DNA of 64,000 nt from Liquidambar formosana (lineage: Eukaryota; Streptophyta; Magnoliopsida; Saxifragales; Altingiaceae). Where the stretch lies: NCBI GenBank assembly GCA_039720395.1, contig CM077832.1, positions 12,107,967 to 12,171,966 of the forward strand. Reading direction: 5' to 3'. The notes under the pieces are model-generated. The model was not told the origin of the DNA and did not search any database. It worked only from the letters and a program-made list of their open reading frames with translations. The translations under genes were made by a program, and so were the position numbers. Positions 34,082-43,685 of the stretch are shown piece after piece (the first letter of the stretch is position 1; every line of letters begins with the position of its first letter).

Positions 34082-35184
34082 AAGATACAAAAATAAAAAA
34101 AAGAGCTGAACAAGATAAAGAGTATTGGAGGTTAGGGAAATTCCCCCTCTCTCTCTCTCTCTCTCTCTAGAGAGAGAGAGAGAGATATTTCAGAGCAGTG
34201 TGTGTAGTGATGGGGCAATTGAGAGCAATCATGGATGGACAGAGCTGGGTGAGGGATATAGTGTCATCGTGGTTGTTTTTTTTGGATCTTTTTGTTGTTG
34301 GTATATATATGCAATATTTTGTTCTTATATTTTAGTGGTATGGCTGACAGCTTATAAGGGTTCACGTGCATTCTTTTGTTTGTGGCCTTAGGCAGGAAGG
34401 CTCTCTCTCTCTCTCTCTAACAAATATCATCAAGAATAGCTCATTGGAAAATTTTACTGGTTTTTCTACCTTAGTCATTGATTTTATTCTTTGGGTAGCC
34501 TTATCTGATTCAGCTTTTGCAGCATTGGCTTCTTTGTCTTCACACACAAGTTTCATTATCTCATGGCCGGTGTATATGGGCAATGCATTATAAAGTTAGG
34601 TACGGTGGAAGCAGTATGGCTACCCATATGTAAGCTTTTTTTTCTTTCATTTTTTTTCCATGAATAGGCGGATTAGCATCCTTCTATTGTATTTGTGGCA
34701 ATGGTTTTCGTGAAAATAATGGGCTGGTTCAAGAAAATCGAAGAGGTATTTTCCATGACGCATATTTTCAATCAAACAATTAATATTTTAAACGAATAAC
34801 GATCACATATGTAATAAATTTGAGCGGAAGTTGGAAATATTGGCTATTGTTGCTCGAGGATGGTTAATGACAAAGCCCTTAGTAGAAGAATTCAAGAAAT
34901 AAGAAAAGAACCAAAGAGAGAAAAAGCTTGGATGCTGTTATCTTCCTTCAGGTTGTAAAGTTCCACAAATAAGCCTTCTAGTTTAAGCAAATGTCCATAT
35001 ATATATATATATTACTATATGAGATATATACAGAATAGAGAGAGAGAAGGAGAGAGAGAGAGAGAGAGATTTGATAGAAATCTATATATGTTAAATTCTA
35101 GATTAGGGACCTATTCTTGTACCAAAGTTCATAACTGCTTCTATCAAATATAAGTATCAGATAATGAGAAGTTAATGAAATGGA
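34082..35184. other. 3' flank of the 30369 gene up to the scaffold gap
   Basis: I see no gene. It carries GA/CT microsatellites at 34147-34185, about 34401-34419 and about 35036-35070, and a short TA repeat at about 34998-35013. Confidence 0.5.
34147..34185. repeat. Palindromic (CT)n(AG)n microsatellite
   Basis: About eleven CT units are followed at once by about eight AG units, making a self-complementary tract that could extrude as a hairpin. It lies about 65 bp after the stop codon of the 30369 gene, so a transcript with this 3' UTR would contain the hairpin. Confidence 0.75.
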
Positions 35185-35284
35185 NNNNNNNNNNNNNNNN
35201 NNNNNNNNNNNNNNNNNNNNNNNNNNNNNNNNNNNNNNNNNNNNNNNNNNNNNNNNNNNNNNNNNNNNNNNNNNNNNNNNNNNN
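35185..35284. other. Scaffold gap (100 N)
   Basis: Exactly 100 N, the usual placeholder for a gap of unknown size. The sequence right after it corresponds to position 50247 in the 3' LTR, which begins at 48336. At least about 1.9 kb of the 5' LTR is therefore missing here if the element was complete. Confidence 0.95.
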
Positions 35285-36689
35285 CATGATTTAGAGTTAT
35301 TTTATGTGATTTTGAGCACAATTGTGATTCTAAGGTTTCATTCATCCTTGCATTAGGAAAGTTGCATATAGCATGATAGCTTAGGGTTTTTCTTTGTGTT
35401 GTCTTCATGGTTGATATATATGTGCTGCATATTTGATAACTATGATATTTCTAGCATTCATATAGTTGATTTTAGGGTTTTTTGCATGTCATTGCATGTA
35501 GGTTGAATTAGGGTTTTAGTTAGCTTATGATTCATGTTGTTGCATGACTTGTGGTTGATTTTAAACCTTATTTCAATTCTGTCCAGATCTGTCATTTGTC
35601 TTTGATATGATATTTTGAGCATGTGTTAGCCCATGTTTGGGCATGATAATGGCTTGATTTGGAATCTAGCTTGTTTGGTTGGTATTTTGGTATGTTTTGC
35701 ATGGAAATTGCAGGTGTTTTGACAGGTACAACAGGTGCGACTACCCCACCAATGTGGGGTGGTTATTTTGGCTATTGTGAGATGAAATCTTACAAATAAG
35801 GTAATTACCCTATGCAATAGGGTGGTTACTTTGACAGGTTGCTTTTGCTTAAGGTAAGTAGGGTGTGAGGGTGCCCAATTCACCCTTCTTTCCTTTCCTT
35901 GAAACTTTCCCTTTCTCCCCCCCCTAGGGTTGTTTCCTAATAGAGGGGTATGGTAGATTCTATAGTTTCCTTTCAATAAAGATACCTTTTAAATCAAAGT
36001 TTCCATCTTTTATCAAAATTCCATATTTTACCAAAAATCTTTTGAGAATCATTTATTTTGGAAACTTACCATGTTTTACTTAAAAGGAAACTTAGGGTTT
36101 ACCATAGGCCTTGATTAGGTTATAACCCTATTCCTTTTCGAACTACGTGGACTTTGATCCATGTATTTCCATACATGGTACGTAGGCGCTCTTCGTGATG
36201 TTCAAGTCCGCCCTAGGATACTAAGTATCCTAGGTTTTCTCTTCTCCCTCTTTCTTTTCTGTTTTTCTTTGATTTACATGATTATATGGATGAATGAATG
36301 AATGATATGCATGCTGTCTTGTGATGATAACTGTTGATTTATGTGTGATTAAGACTTTGATTTAGCCCAATTAAATTAAGAGACCGTTTAGGGCGATGTG
36401 GGTGCCTATAGGCTTTGCCTAGAACCTTCCCATATCGTAACTTAGCCTCCGAATCCCCGAATTCTCTGGTTTCCAAAAGATCATTTGCCTTTCCATTTTT
36501 AAATATGGAGTCAATCTTTTGTTTTCCTAAAACAAAACTGTTTTTAGGGTTTTCCTTGTTTCCTTTAAAAAATAAGGTGGCGACTCCTTTCTTTTTCCAA
36601 ACCCATTCGTGGGCCCTCTTTTCCTGGGTCCACAGATTCTTTACTTTTAAACCCTCCTGTGGGCCTCGTAACCGTTTCTGGGGTTCACA
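35285..36689 (+). repeat. 5' LTR of the Tat/Ogre element (3' part only)
   Basis: It is collinear with 50247-51638 of the 3' LTR, sharing for example TATAGCATGATAGCTTAGGG, ACCCCACCAATGTGGGGTGG and GTACGTAGGCGCTCTTCGTG. It ends GGGGTTCACA. The last 100 bp differ from the 3' LTR: here a second GTGGGCC...TTCACA block follows the first after a short insert. The first roughly 1.9 kb, including the TATA box, is lost in the gap. Confidence 0.8.
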
Positions 36690-38080
36690 AAAGGTATGAA
36701 GCAGGAGACCCTCAAGTGGGGTTATTAGGAGAACCTTCGGGGAAATTTGATTACTATGTGCTTTATCCTGATCCATTGCCAAGTGAGCCCATAATTCCCA
36801 CGGGTTGGGATAATATACCTGAAGAGGTGCAGATGGAGGATATTGACATGATTGAATGGGATGACCTAATGGGTGACACAAATGAAATTGATGACATATG
36901 GGCTAGTGATGAAGAAGTAGACCACATGACAAGGGGGGGTCGCCATTTCAAGCCTCCGCACTTGGAATCTGATAATCCACTGGGTGAGTTAGATAAGCGC
37001 CTTGATGTGCAAGAAGAAGAGGATGAAGTACTCCGACAATTGAAGAAGACTAATGCCAATATCACCATATGGGGCTTGCTTATGGCCTCTCACAAGCACA
37101 GACAGACAGTGTTGAAGTTGTTAAATCAGATACAGGTTCCGGTTGATTTGTCTCCTGAGGGATTGGTGAATCTAGTAAACCCTGCTCCGAAGAATTCCAC
37201 TATAGTGTTCATAGAGGCGGACTTACCTAAGAGTGGGCCAAGCCACTCCCAAGCCTTGCATATAACTGTTGATACCATGGGGAAGAGAGTTCCTACAGTC
37301 TTGATTGATAATGGTTCCGCATTGAATGTATGTCCCTTGAGAACTGCAACTGTTTTGGGCTTGGGGCCCACTGATTTCACTCTATCTGGGCAGACAGTGA
37401 GGGCGTATGATAATACCCATAGAGAAGTAATTGGGGTGATCACTCTACCTTTAATCATGGGACCCACGGAGTTCAGAGTGGAGTTTCAAGTCTTGGATGT
37501 GCCGTCATGTTTCAATCTGTTATTGGGAAGGCCTTGGATTCATCCCGCTGGGGCAGTACCATCATCATTGCATCAAAAGGTAAAGTTCCCACATGAGGGA
37601 GCCATTGTTATGCTTCAAGGGGACTATGATTTGAAAATGGCGGGAGTACCCGTATGTGAAATAAAACCAGAATCAATTGAGATACCCTTGTCGGGGTTTG
37701 AGTATGTGCAATGTATAGAAAAAGAGTTCAGGAAGGAAGAGCCATCACACTATTGCACTTTTTACCCAAGTTCTGATCCAGCACTGACAAACAAAGACTT
37801 TTGTGACAAGTACTTTACAGATGGGCCGAATCCTCAGAGCTTGACAAGTTGGTACAATTCTGTGGGAAAGAAGAAGAAGACTGGGTAGAACATGTGGATA
37901 CCGAGGCTATGGTTACCATGTTCCAAGATATGGTTCTTACTTTGGGGAGTCAGCAACAGAAGATTGCCAAGATTCGTCAATTCACCATGCAACCATGCCG
38001 CTTCATAATTGGTACCTAGAAGATGGAGCCATTGCAGAGATCCTTGAAGAAGAAGATCATGACCTGCCTGATAGTAGCTT
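36690..38080 (+). pseudogene. Gag-pro remnant with aspartic protease (Tat/Ogre element)
   Basis: An open frame runs to a stop at 37886-37888. It holds the acidic linker typical of the end of Tat gag (SEPIIPTGWDNIPEE, MTRGGRHFKPPHLES, EDEVLRQLKKTNANI, WGLLMASHKHR) and a retropepsin with the active site in VLIDNGSALNVCPL and the flap/end block VLDVPSCFNLLLGRPWIHP. No capsid or CCHC zinc knuckle is present, so most of gag is deleted. After the AG-rich run at about 37866-37878 the coding sense moves to another frame (EEEDWVEHVDTEAMVTMFQD), then shifts again before NWYLEDGAIAEI. The frame starts inside sequence shared with the LTR, so no natural start codon is evident. Confidence 0.75.
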
Positions 38081-38259
38081 GTAGGTTCCTTAGTTAGAGT
38101 CTTTCCTGCTTTCAATAAAGTGTGTCCGCCTATCCCACTTTGTGGAGTTAGGAGTCGTTTCATAGTTGTGGCACCAAATTTTGTTTCCTTTTCAAGTTTG
38201 TGTCTTTTTGTTGGTTCCTTTAATGAAGTGTGTTTCTTTTATACATTGTTTGCTTGCAG
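38081..38259 (+). other. Possible pol intron between protease and RT
   Basis: The donor is AGCTT|GTAGGT just before the stop that ends the protease-side frame. The acceptor is TTGTTTGCTTGCAG. The 179-nt interval is T-rich, full of stops in the protease frame, and has a phase (2+1) that joins the protease-side and RT-side frames. Ogre elements are known to have an intron at this place. Splicing here is inferred from sequence only. Confidence 0.45.
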
Positions 38260-41200
38260 TGTTTCTTTTCTCTCTTCTATGGATATTTATGGCATGGATA
38301 TAGATCCTAGGAATGACGTCCCCCCGGAGCTCGTCGAGCGAAGGAAAAGGGGTGTCACCGAACCTAACATGGATGAATTAGAATCAATCAATTTAGGGAC
38401 AAATGAATTGCCAAAGATAATTAAAATTGGGATAACCCTCTCACCACTTGAAAAAGAAAAGCTGATAGCCCTCTTAAAGGCCAACATAACGGCCTTTGCA
38501 TGGTCTTATGAAGACATGCCCGGCATAGATCCAGACATTGTGCAGCACTTCATCCCCACCAATCCCCTTAAAAAGCCGGTAAAGCAAAAATTGAGAAGAT
38601 TGAAACCCGAGTGGGCATTGAAGGTAAAGGAGGAAGTAACCAAACAACTCGATGCGGGGTTCCTACAGGTTGTGGAGTATCCCGAGTGGTTATCCAATAT
38701 AGTTCCCGTGCCTAAAAAGGATGGAAAAGTGAGGATGTGTGTGGATTTTCGAGATCTTAATGCAGCAAGCCCTAAGGATGATTTCCCTTTGCCCCACATT
38801 GATGTATTGGTAGATAGTACTGTAGGACATGCGCTCCTCTCTTTCATGGATGGGTTTTCCGGATACAATCAGATAAAGATGGCGCCGCAAGATATGGAGA
38901 AAACGGCCTTTATCACACAGTGGGGAACATATTGTTACAAAGTGATGCCGTTCGGTTTGAGAAATGCCGGGGCTACCTATCAGAGAGCTGCTACAACATT
39001 GCTGCATGACATGATCCATAAGGAGGTGGAAGTATATGTGGACGACATGATCGTGAAGTCCGTGGATCGAGAAGGACACTTCATGGCCCTAGAAAGGTTC
39101 CTGGAGCGAGCAAAGAAGTACAACTTGTGGTTGAATCCACAGAAATGCGCCTTTGGTGTCACTGCGGGCAAGTTATTGGGATTTATGATCACTCAGAGGG
39201 GAATCGAGGTCGATCCGGGAAAAATCAAGGCCATTGTAGAGATGGAGCCGCCTAGCACAGAAAAGCAGATTCGAGGGTTTTTGGGGAGAATTCAGTACAT
39301 AAGCAGGTTCATTGCTAATTTGACTATGGTGTGCGAGCCGATTTTCAAGCTGCTTAAGAAAGGTGTGCCGAAGGTATGGAATGAAGAATGTCAAGAAGCT
39401 TTTGAGATCATCAAAAGGTATTTGAGTAATCCCCCAATTCTAGTCCCTCCGCGACAAGGTGAGCCGTTATTGTTATACTTGACGGTTACTGAAACCGCGA
39501 CGGGAGCTATGCTAGCTCAGTACCTTGAGGGGTCGGAAAAGGAGAATGCCATTTACTACCTAAGCAAGAAGATGACAGACTATGAGGTGAAGTACAATGC
39601 CATAGAGAAGGCTTGTGTGGCTTTGGTATGGGCAACTCAGAAACTTCGTCACTACATGATGTCGTACGAGGTTTTCTTGATAAGTCGAATGGATCCGCTG
39701 AAGTATTTGATAGAAAGGCCGGTTTTATCCTATAGAACTGCTCGTTGGTCGATTCTCCTCAATGAATTCGACATAAAGTATGTAACACAGAAGTCAGTGA
39801 AAGGAAGTGTCATTGCAGATTACTTGGCTAGCTGCCCTGTGGCGTCATCAGAACAATTTAATGACCAATTCCCCGATGAGGATGTCCTGGAGATTGGAAA
39901 GAAGGTCTGGAAGGTATACTTTGATGGAGCTGCAAATAAGAGAGGGTATGGGATAGGAGTCCTACTGGTTTCACCTGAAGAAGCATTTACACCCTTGGCA
40001 GTTAAGCTAGGGTTTGAAGCAACCAACAACATTGCTGAGTATGAAGCCTACATCCTCGCGTTGGAAGCTGCACTAGAATTGGGGATCAAAGAGTTAGAGG
40101 TTTTCGGAGATTCAGCACTGATTATCTGCCAGATAAAGGGAGAGTGGAAGACTCGTGATGAGAAGCTACTGCCATATCATGCATACTTAGAAGCCTTGAC
40201 TAAAGAATTTGTGGAAATAGAGTTCTATTATTTGTCAAGAAATAAGAATCAGTTCGCCGATGCTTTGGCAACTCTAGCTTCCATGGTGGAAATCCCGGAT
40301 GGTGGGAATGTAAAATCGTTGGTGATAGAATGTAGAGAAAAACCTGTGTATTGCTGTTCTATTCGAGAAGGAGAAGTGAAAGATGGCCATCCTTGGTACT
40401 ATGACATCATGAATTTCATTGAAGAAAGGGAGCATCCTGAAGGAGCAACCCGCATTGATAGGAGAACACTGAGGAGGCTAGCAAGTCACTATGTTTTGTG
40501 TGGAGGAAAGCTATACCGAAGGTCATACGATGGGGTCCATCTATTGTGTGTCACTGAGGAAGAAGCCGAACGTCTTGTTAGTGAAATCCATGAAGGAGTT
40601 AGAGCACCGCACATGAGTGGTTATATGCTAGCTAAGAAAATCATGAGGTTGGGCTACTATTGGTCTACAATGGAGAGAGATTGCCATGCACATGTTAAGA
40701 AGTGTCACAAATGTCAAGTCTTTGCTAATGGACAACACTTGCCTTCCATGCCTTTGACAAGCATGTCGTCGCCTTGGCCGTTTGCAGTGTGGGGGATAGA
40801 TATAATTGGACAGATTAAGCCGAAAGCCTCCAATGGGCATGAGTACATCTTGGTAGCTATCGATTACTTCACTAAGTGGGTAGAGGCAGCATCTTTCAAG
40901 ACCCTGAACGCCAAGAAGGTAGCACAGTTCATACAGCTCAACATCATCTACAGGTATGGGGTACCCCATGAGATCATTTCAGACAATGGTCAGCACTTTC
41001 AGAAAGAAACCAAAGAGCTTTTGCAGAAATACAACATAGTGCACCATTTATCCTCCCCTTATCGCCCGCAGACTAATGGAGCAGTGGAGGCCGCCAACAA
41101 GAATGTTAAGAAGATATTACAGAAAACAGCTGACACCTACACTGATTGGCATGAGAAGTTGCCATTAGCCTTGTGGGGCTATAGAACATCTGTGAGATCG

Positions 41201-41638
41201 TCAACAGAGGCTACCCCTTATTCCTTGGTGTATGGGATGGAGGCTGTTTTGCCTATTGAGTTGGAGGTACCGTCATTACGGGTTGCTGTGGAAAGTCAGA
41301 TAGCAGAAGCAGATTGGGTTAAGAACCGTTATGATGAGCTGGCATTGCTCGATGAAAGGTGATTGAGGGCCTTGTATCATGTGCAAGGATATCAGAGAAG
41401 GGTTGCGAGAGCATTCAACAAGCATGTCAAAGACTGAGGTTTGAAGACAGGGGATTTGGTGTTGAAAGAAATCAGAGCTCCAATTTTTGATCCACGAGGG
41501 AAATTCAAGCCAAGTTGGGGTGGCCCGTATGTCATCAAAGAGATATTGCGAGCAGGGGCTGTTCGCCTCATGGATTTAGATGGAATTGAGTTCGCTCGTC
41601 CTACCAATTTGGATCAATTGAAGAAGTATTATGTGTAA
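38260..41638 (+). pseudogene. Pol: RT, RNase H, archaeal-type RNase H and integrase
   Basis: One frame is open to 41359. RT blocks: VPVPKKDGKVRMCVDFRDLN, FMDGFSGYNQI, MPFGLRNAGATYQR and the catalytic YVDDM (39035-39049). The Ty3 RNase H follows (YLSKKMTDYEVKYNAIEKAC) and looks degenerate at its first acidic site (VTETATGAML). A second RNase H at about 39912-40290 has YFDGAA, NIAEYEAYILALEAAL, FGDSALI and FADALATLAS, the D-E-D-D set of the archaeal type. Integrase has a zinc-binding region with KCHKCQVF, a catalytic core with WGIDIIG, ISDNGQHF and QTNGAVEAANKNVKK, and a C-terminal GDLVLKEIRAPIFDPRGKFK segment. TGA stops at 41360-41362 and 41435-41437 cut the integrase C-terminal part. Each could come from CGA by one C-to-T change. 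Confidence 0.85.
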
Positions 41639-42006
41639 GGCCTGCTAGGTTGAAAACCCATCAGGGCGGCCTAGGCAAAAGTTAAGGCATTTGAACTACG
41701 AGGGCCTGATTCCCCATTCCTAAAAAATAAAAAATAAAAAATAAAAAATAAAAATAAAGAGAAAAAAGAAAAAAAAAAGAAAAGAAAAAAATGAAAAAAA
41801 AAAAAAGAAAAAAAGAAAAAAGGATGGGGATACGTAGGCAACCCACAAAGTTACTTTGGGTGCGGTCCAAACAACACCACAACAAAAAATCTCAAAATCA
41901 AATTATTATTGGCAATTCATTTAGAACTAATTAATTGACATAGTAATTTATTGGTGTTAAACAAAAGAACTATTGACATGCCATAGATATCCTATTTCTA
42001 AGGTCT
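41639..42006. other. Spacer after integrase with A-rich run
   Basis: It contains an A-rich low-complexity run of about 100 bases (41720-41821) with AAAAAT and AAAAAG units. No gene was seen. Confidence 0.5.
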
Positions 42007-43295
42007 TCAAGTCTTTTTGTTCTTCTTCAGAGTCTCTTGGTTTGCTTTCTGCTCCTTTCTTTCAAGTCTTTGCTTCTTTCGCAAGTCATGAGCATGTGCT
42101 GCTTCCACTGCTTCCAGGATGTCTTCTCTGCAAAATCCAAGTCTTGTGTCCTTGATAAGGTCATAAACCCTTTCCCTTCGTATGGTTTCTCTTTCACCCA
42201 AGCTATTCTTCAACCATGTCTTGTATTCAGGGCTCATGACATAAGGCCCATCAGTGTTTTCAACTCGAGTGTCAGTTTCAGTTGGTCAGTCCATCTAGTC
42301 TTGGCCCACTTAACCATTGTGGGGCCCACAGGTTCGACAGAATGATCAAATACCACAGAAGTAGGTATGGTTTGCATGGCACCCATTTGGCGAAAGATTC
42401 TTGAAGTCCAATAGAATGAAGTTGACCTCAACCCTATGAGTTTGACCATAGCACACCCAGAAGTTCGAAGAAGAATTTGTTCTTTGCATCCCCATATAAA
42501 GACAAACCACTTAATGTTTCGCCATGAGAGCGTTTGAAAGTAGCCCAACCATTCCCTCAAAGAAAATTGACCAGGGAGTTCAACTCGACGGCAACAATAA
42601 TGTTAGGGTTTGTATGGGTTAATGGTGGCAGGAGATAAGAAATTAAGCCTTTCAAGAAGCCACATCTGTAGTAGAACGGGGCTCCCTCCTAATGGGGCTT
42701 GTGGGTTATTATGAGCTTTGTCTAAGCTATTGAGGGTTTCAGCTAGCACTATGGGAATCAGGTTGTTGTGTTCAAGAAGAAAAGGGATCAGTTCACAAAT
42801 TTGAATAGGGACATAGAGAGTCCCCGTGGATATAAGGAAGCGACCAACCAAGCAGAAAACAAGAGCATGTTGAGTAGAAAGGTTGAAATTCAGGGTACCT
42901 TTGCTATCATGAGCCAAAAAGGAAGTTGCTATTTCTATGAGGTTCACCATGTGATCCTTCACAAATATAGAGGCCTCTTATTGAGAAATCCCAAGGAAGT
43001 TGGAGAAGGAAATCGAGTAACTTGAGCGTGGAGTAGGGAGAATGAAAGGTCCTACAGGTGAAACTCCATACAAAGCGCAGAATTCCTCCATTGTTGGGCA
43101 TAGTTCTTCATAGTTGAAGCAGAATACATGAAGTTGGGGATCCCAAAAATATGTAGCAGCAGTAAGAAGAGTGGTTTCAAGCTTCACATGCATCAAAGAA
43201 AACAATGGATCCAAGCAGTAGCGCTTGAACTCCTTCCTTGCCTCCGCACTCATAACCTTCAGAAAATCACTCAAGAGCTTGTCTAGGGCTTCCAT
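42007..43295 (-). pseudogene. Antisense DUF7745-like gene inside the retroelement
   Basis: The start is ATG at 43295 (MEALDKLLSDFLKVMSAEAR). One frame continues through YFWDPQLHVFCFNYEELCPT, MEEFCALYGVSPVGPFILP, KDHMVNLIEIATSFLAHDS and REWLGYFQTLSWRNIKWFVF. It is broken by TAA at 42976-42978 and another at about 42603, then a frameshift near 42255 before the charged C-terminus (EDILEAVEAAHAHDLRKKQR). The WDP...CF.F..EE..PT.EE pattern is that of DUF7745, often found in plant Ty3/gypsy elements; its function is unknown. A TATAAAA box lies 50 bp upstream and the GC-rich palindrome about 140 bp upstream. This is a separate antisense transcription unit, now inactive. Confidence 0.7.
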
Positions 43296-43344
43296 AACTT
43301 TCTCTCAATGAATGTTAGTTGGGTTTGAGACCCCTTGGATGTGC

Positions 43345-43351
43345 TTTTATA
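43345..43351 (-). promoter_or_regulatory. TATA box of the antisense DUF7745-like gene
   Basis: On the - strand the motif reads CCTATAAAAGCAC, 50 bp before the start codon at 43295. It resembles the LTR's own CCCTATAAATACC in sequence and in its position downstream of the same palindrome. Confidence 0.6.
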
Positions 43352-43438
43352 GGAAAAAATTCGGAAATCCGTGTTTTGGAAGGTGGAATCCCGTCAAAAT
43401 AGGAAGTTTCCTAAAATTAGGCGAAACACCGCTTCGGG

Positions 43439-43518
43439 CTCGGGTGACCACCCAGGCCTGGGCGGCTAGCCGCCTGGGCCCAGGCGGCTAGCCGCCCAGC
43501 CCCAGGTGGTCACCCGAG
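43439..43518 (-). promoter_or_regulatory. 80-bp GC-rich double palindrome, antisense-gene copy 1
   Basis: The outer arms CTCGGGTGACCACC and GGTGGTCACCCGAG are perfectly complementary. Inside are two copies of the self-complementary GGCGGCTAGCCGCC. It differs by a single base from the LTR copy at 49044-49123. On the - strand its upstream flank CAAAAATGGGC is the same as upstream of the LTR copy on the + strand, so promoter-like orientation is kept with respect to each transcript. Confidence 0.8.
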
Positions 43519-43685
43519 GCCGCCGCTTTGTTTCGCCCATTTTTGCCTTGTTATGCCTTTGTTTGGCCCTTTTGTGATGTTTTGACTCTTTTGTGCTTGA
43601 TTTAAGCCCGTTTTTCACACAATACAAGATCATATCATTGCAATAAAGTTCAAACATAGATTCATCAAGTATCCATAATAAAGGT
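43519..43685. other. Spacer between the two antisense genes
   Basis: T-rich on the + strand, and part of the 5' flank of the DUF7745-like gene. No gene was recognised. Confidence 0.4.

Noticed and set aside
35172..35408. Open frame running through the gap
   Set aside because: A large part of it is N, so the frame is meaningless.
36415..36699. Open frame in the 5' LTR
   Set aside because: LTR sequence; the same region in the 3' LTR is not open in the same way.
36339..36881. 180-codon frame on the - strand across the LTR end
   Set aside because: It overlaps the protease linker in antisense and has no family signature.
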